Part shown: piece by piece, positions 61,462-64,000 of the stretch
Layout: every line of letters starts with the position of its first letter
Position numbering within the stretch: position 1 is the stretch's first letter
Assembly: GCA_017937405.1 (NCBI GenBank)
Contig: JAGBDS010000033.1
Span: 1 to 64,000, forward strand
Source of the DNA: Oscillibacter sp.
Lineage (GTDB): Bacteria; Bacillota; Clostridia; Oscillospirales; Oscillospiraceae
Direction: 5' to 3'
Length of the DNA stretch: 64,000 bases
Program-made: the position numbers and the translations under genes
The notes under the pieces: generated by a model
What the model was told of the DNA's origin: nothing
Databases searched by the model: none
The model's input: the letters and a program-made list of their open reading frames with translations, nothing else

Positions 61462-61641
61462 ATGAAGATGTGTACCGGATTTTGGGTCGGTATGAGCGCC
61501 GGTCTGATGGCCGGTGCCGCAGTGGGAATGATGGTGCCCTGCGGCCGTGACCCCATGAAAACACAAGTGGGCAGAAGTATCCACAAGCTGGGTGTCGCCG
61601 TGGATCACGCCGTGGACAACATCGTTTCCGAAATGCGGTAA
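61462..61641 (+). CDS. Small glycine-rich membrane-associated protein
   Basis: 59 residues, below the usual reporting length. ATG 61462 has AAGGAG (61447-61452) upstream and a terminator follows the stop, so it looks like a real single gene. Residues 5-27 are one hydrophobic segment with small-residue spacing (GFWVGMSAGLMAGAAVGMMV), a GxxxG-type helix, followed by a short polar helix (VGRSIHKLGVAVDHAVDNI). It looks like YtxH-type or other small membrane proteins of Clostridia, but no family name is certain. Confidence 0.75.
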   Translation: MKMCTGFWVGMSAGLMAGAAVGMMVPCGRDPMKTQVGRSIHKLGVAVDHAVDNIVSEMR

Positions 61642-61646
61642 GCAGG

Positions 61647-61680
61647 GGCCGGAGAAAGGGAGCTTTCTCCGGCCTCCTTA
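61647..61680 (+). terminator. Terminator after the 59-residue protein gene
   Basis: 12-bp perfect stem GGCCGGAGAAAG / CTTTCTCCGGCC with GGAG loop, then TCCTTATTTT. Confidence 0.75.
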
Positions 61681-61729
61681 TTTTGCCGCAAAAAGGCTGG
61701 TTTTCACGAAACACCTGCCCGGATACCCC

Positions 61730-61758
61730 TTGCAAACAGGAAATCCTTGTGGTAAATT
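61730..61758 (+). promoter_or_regulatory. Candidate promoter of prfC
   Basis: TTGCAA (61730-61735), 17-bp spacer, TAAATT (61753-61758), 40 bases before the ATG. Confidence 0.5.
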
Positions 61759-61798
61759 TATTAAGTCTGTACATTTGTGAACAAAAGGAGGCAGTTTC

Positions 61799-63379
61799 AT
61801 GCCCACTTTACAAGAAGAGATCACCCGGCGGCGGACCTTTGCTATCATTTCCCACCCCGACGCCGGTAAAACGACCCTGACGGAAAAATTCCTGCTCTAC
61901 GGCGGCGCCATCGCCCAGGCCGGCGAGGTCAAGGGCAAGCGGGCCCGGGCCGCCACCTCCGACTGGATGGAGATCGAGAAGCAGCGCGGCATCTCCGTCA
62001 CCTCCTCCGTCATGCAGTTCCAGCACAGCGGCTTCTGCATCAACATTCTGGACACCCCCGGCCACCAGGACTTCTCCGAGGACACCTACCGCACCCTGAT
62101 GGCCGCCGACAGCGCCGTCATGGTCATCGACGGTGCCAAGGGCGTGGAGCCTCAGACGAGAAAGCTGTTCAAGGTCTGCGCCCTGCGCCACATCCCCATC
62201 TTCACCTTCATCAACAAGATGGACCGGGAGACCCGGGACCCCCTGGAGCTGTGCGAGGAAGTGGAGCGGGAGCTGGGCATCGACACCTACGCCGTCAACT
62301 GGCCCATCGGCTGCGGCAAAGAGTTCCAGGGCGTCTACGACCGGGAGAAGCAGCGCATCCTGTTCTTCCAGGCCGAGGAGCGGGGCAAAAAGGTCAGCTC
62401 CGCCGAGGTGGCTCTGGACGATCCCGCTCTGGATGACATGATCGGCGAGAGCAAGGCCGCCGCCCTGCGGGAGGAAGTGGAGCTGCTGGGCGCGGGCCGG
62501 GAGTTCGACATGGAGGCCGTCCGCAACGGCACCTTGTCCCCCGTGTTCTTCGGCTCCGCCCTGACCACCTTTGGCGTGGAACCCTTCCTGGAGGAGTTCC
62601 TCCGCATGACCACCCCTCCCCTGCCCCGGGTCTCCGACCAGGGCGAGGTGGACGTGTTCAGTGAGGATTTCTCCGCCTTCGTGTTCAAAATCCAGGCCAA
62701 CATGAACAAGGCCCACCGGGACCGGCTGGCTTTCATGCGCATCTGCTCCGGCAAGTTCCAGCGGGACACCGAGTATTACCACGTCCAGAGCGGCAAGAAG
62801 CTGCGGCTGAGCCAGCCCCAGCAGATGATGGCCGCCGAACGGGAAATCGTGGAGGAGGCCTACGCCGGCGACATTATCGGCGTGTTCGACCCCGGCCTGT
62901 TCTCCATCGGCGACACCATTACCGTGCCCGGCAAGAAGTTCCGCTATTCCGGCATTCCCACCTTTGAGCCGGAGCACTTCATGCGGGTCAGCCCCAAGGA
63001 CACCATGAAGCGCAAGCAGTTCATCAAGGGCACGGAGCAGATCGCCCAGGAGGGCGCCATCCAGATCTTCAAAATCCCCGGTGCGGGCTTGGAGGAGGTC
63101 ATCGTGGGCGTGGTGGGCACCCTGCAGTTCGACGTGTTCGAATACCGCATGAAGAACGAGTACGGCGTGGACCTGTATATGACCGGCCTGCCCTACGACC
63201 ACCTGCGGCTCATCACCAACTGCCCCTGCCCGCCGGAGGACCTGGTCCTCTGCACCGGCTCCGCCATTCTGGAGGACTTCCGGGACCGGCTGCTGGTGGC
63301 ATTCGGCGGCGAGTGGTCCGTGGGCTTCCTGACGAAGCACAACCCCGGCCTGGAGCTGGCAGACTCCCTGTCTGTGTGA
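61799..63379 (+). CDS. prfC: Peptide chain release factor 3
   Basis: 526 residues, full RF3 length, with AAAGGAGG upstream. A translational GTPase: G1 SHPDAGKTTLTEKFLLYGG, the RF3-type MEIEKQRGISVTSSVMQF switch I region, G3 DTPGHQDFSEDTYRTL, G4 NKMDRETRDP. The C-terminal domains include SKFVFKIQANM-like FSAFVFKIQANMNKAHRDR and LQFDVFEYRMKNEYGVD. RF3 removes RF1/RF2 from the ribosome after peptide release. The GNAT gene follows after 1 base, so they share a transcript. Confidence 0.96.
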   Translation: MPTLQEEITRRRTFAIISHPDAGKTTLTEKFLLYGGAIAQAGEVKGKRARAATSDWMEIEKQRGISVTSSVMQFQHSGFCINILDTPGHQDFSEDTYRTLMAADSAVMVIDGAKGVEPQTRKLFKVCALRHIPIFTFINKMDRETRDPLELCEEVERELGIDTYAVNWPIGCGKEFQGVYDREKQRILFFQAEERGKKVSSAEVALDDPALDDMIGESKAAALREEVELLGAGREFDMEAVRNGTLSPVFFGSALTTFGVEPFLEEFLRMTTPPLPRVSDQGEVDVFSEDFSAFVFKIQANMNKAHRDRLAFMRICSGKFQRDTEYYHVQSGKKLRLSQPQQMMAAEREIVEEAYAGDIIGVFDPGLFSIGDTITVPGKKFRYSGIPTFEPEHFMRVSPKDTMKRKQFIKGTEQIAQEGAIQIFKIPGAGLEEVIVGVVGTLQFDVFEYRMKNEYGVDLYMTGLPYDHLRLITNCPCPPEDLVLCTGSAILEDFRDRLLVAFGGEWSVGFLTKHNPGLELADSLSV

Positions 63380-63380
63380 C

Positions 63381-63851
63381 ATGGCGGAGATCAGACGGTA
63401 TCTTCCCGGCGACGAGGGCGCTGTGTCCGCTCTTCTTCGCCGGACGCTGTTGGAGGTCAACGCCCATTACTGCCCCCAGGTGGAAATTGACTGGCTCTAT
63501 GCCCGGTATACCCCGGAGACCGTGGCCCAGATTGCCAAGGACGGCCACATGTATGTGATGACGGAGGAGGTTGCCATCGTGGGCACCGGCACTGTTGTCC
63601 GGACCGGAGAACGGGAGTGCGAGATCATCGCCGCCTTCCTGCTGCCGGAGGTCATCGGCCGGGGCCTCGGCGCCCAGCTTTTCGACGTTCTGGAGACGGA
63701 CAAGTGGTGTGAGGAGGCGGAGCGTATCTGGCTGACCTCCTCTGTGAACGCTCTGGATTTTTACGAAAAGCGGGGTTATGTGAATCCCAACGGCTACCGC
63801 ACCCGGGGCGCGGACAATCTGCTGACGATGGAAAAACGCAAAAACGGATGA
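63381..63851 (+). CDS. GNAT family N-acetyltransferase
   Basis: 156 residues, starting 1 base after prfC. GNAT pattern: IRRYLPGDEGAVSALLRRTL at the start, a central strand (VAIVGTGTVVRTGERECEII), the acetyl-CoA loop LLPEVIGRGLGAQLFDVLE, and the C-terminal SSVNALDFYEKRGYVNPNGY. The acceptor is unknown. Coupling to prfC could be simple operon packing; some GNAT proteins modify ribosomal or release-factor-linked targets, but there is no direct sign of it here. Confidence 0.88.
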   Translation: MAEIRRYLPGDEGAVSALLRRTLLEVNAHYCPQVEIDWLYARYTPETVAQIAKDGHMYVMTEEVAIVGTGTVVRTGERECEIIAAFLLPEVIGRGLGAQLFDVLETDKWCEEAERIWLTSSVNALDFYEKRGYVNPNGYRTRGADNLLTMEKRKNG

Positions 63852-63885
63852 AAAATGGTCTCTGCCGACGGCAGAGGCCATTTTT
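63851..63885. terminator. Bidirectional terminator after the GNAT gene
   Basis: 16-bp stem AAAAATGGTCTCTGCC / GGCAGAGGCCATTTTT (one G-U) with GAC loop; serves the convergent gene on the minus strand too. Confidence 0.9.
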
Positions 63886-63886
63886 G

Positions 63887-64000
63887 CTATGCAGAGATTC
63901 CGTAAAGCCCTGTGGCGGGGTCCTGCCAGAGGGCGATATGGGGCGGACGGAAGGTACACCACACGAAGCAGAACGCCAGCGCCCACAGCACCGCTAGCCC
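63887..64000 (-). CDS. C-terminal end of an unidentified membrane protein
   Basis: Open frame entering from the right edge and ending with TAG at 63889-63887, right beside the shared terminator, which supports it being a real gene. The 37 visible residues begin with a hydrophobic, Trp/Cys-rich segment (GLAVLWALAFCFVWCTF) and end in LWQDPATGLYGISA. Probably the last membrane helix and tail of a longer protein; no family can be named. Confidence 0.5.
   Translation of the reverse strand, partial: GLAVLWALAFCFVWCTFRPPHIALWQDPATGLYGISA

Noticed and set aside
61430..61774. Minus-strand frames over the 59-residue gene
   Set aside because: No ribosome site, and they read through the plus-strand gene and its terminator; the plus-strand frame has better start and stop signals.
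61808..63460. 550-codon minus-strand frame over prfC
   Set aside because: Antisense shadow of release factor 3; no start signal or recognisable domain.

Overview
The window is a high-GC stretch of a low-copy bacterial chromosome, most likely an anaerobic, spore-forming gut Clostridia of the Oscillospiraceae type (Flavonifractor/Lawsonibacter/Oscillibacter-like). Reasons: spoVT and spoIIID sporulation regulators, a T-box leader, a yybP-ykoY riboswitch, a GlgC/GlgD pair, type III glutamine synthetase, a ferredoxin-dependent 2-oxoacid oxidoreductase, and dense gene packing with ATGA overlaps and strong GGAGG ribosome binding sites. The lineage is an inference. I see no tRNA, rRNA, phage, insertion sequence or CRISPR.

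Layout. 1-1.9 kb: end of nagA, a DEAD-box helicase and a small Xre regulator. 2.0-10.8 kb (minus): glycogen operon glgB-glgC-glgD-glgA-glgP, with a GlgA carrying an odd repeat-rich charged tail. 11-14.6 kb: TSUP permease, amino-acid racemase, dicarboxylate/amino-acid symporter, spoVT. 14.8-18.9 kb: nitrogen block, with an Asn-specific T-box controlling asnB, then glnN. 18.9-19.4 kb: first copy of a multi-hairpin repeat. 19.5-22.8 kb: lrgAB, a CoA-transferase and a zinc-dependent phospholipase C-like protein. 22.9-31.3 kb: a complete aromatic operon (aroF, tyrA, aroB, aroA, aroC, pheA, fused aroE-aroK, aroQ) preceded by an unannotated Tyr/Phe-rich leader peptide and attenuator. The second repeat copy lies between tyrA and aroB.

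31.4-39.5 kb: cstA with a conserved partner, a FadR-type GntR regulator divergent from a P-loop ATPase plus four-subunit 2-oxoacid:ferredoxin oxidoreductase operon, and a branched-chain aminotransferase. 39.5-42.9 kb (minus): nitroreductase, class II aldolase, MtnA-type isomerase, DeoD phosphorylase and a small protein, a likely 5'-deoxynucleoside salvage route. 43-50 kb: lipoprotein, PLP aminotransferase, YgiQ radical SAM protein, spoIIID, LCP protein and an SLH/transglutaminase envelope protein. 50-56 kb (minus): oligopeptide ABC operon with a coupled DUF3810 metallopeptidase-like gene. 56-64 kb: AI-2E family permease, lipid kinase plus Nudix hydrolase, Mn-riboswitch-controlled cation antiporter, histidine phosphatase-GNAT fusion, a 59-residue glycine-rich protein, prfC and a GNAT acetyltransferase.

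How it fits together: glycogen storage, nitrogen assimilation (Gln/Asn), aromatic amino-acid synthesis under translation-coupled attenuation, and reversible 2-oxoacid/acyl-CoA metabolism (aminotransferases, ferredoxin oxidoreductase, CoA-transferase), the last possibly under one GntR regulator, since similar GTATGAT/ATCATAC sites lie upstream of three of these units. The most noteworthy items are the aroF leader peptide attenuator, the covarying multi-hairpin repeat, the candidate GntR regulon, and the DeoD-MtnA-aldolase cluster.
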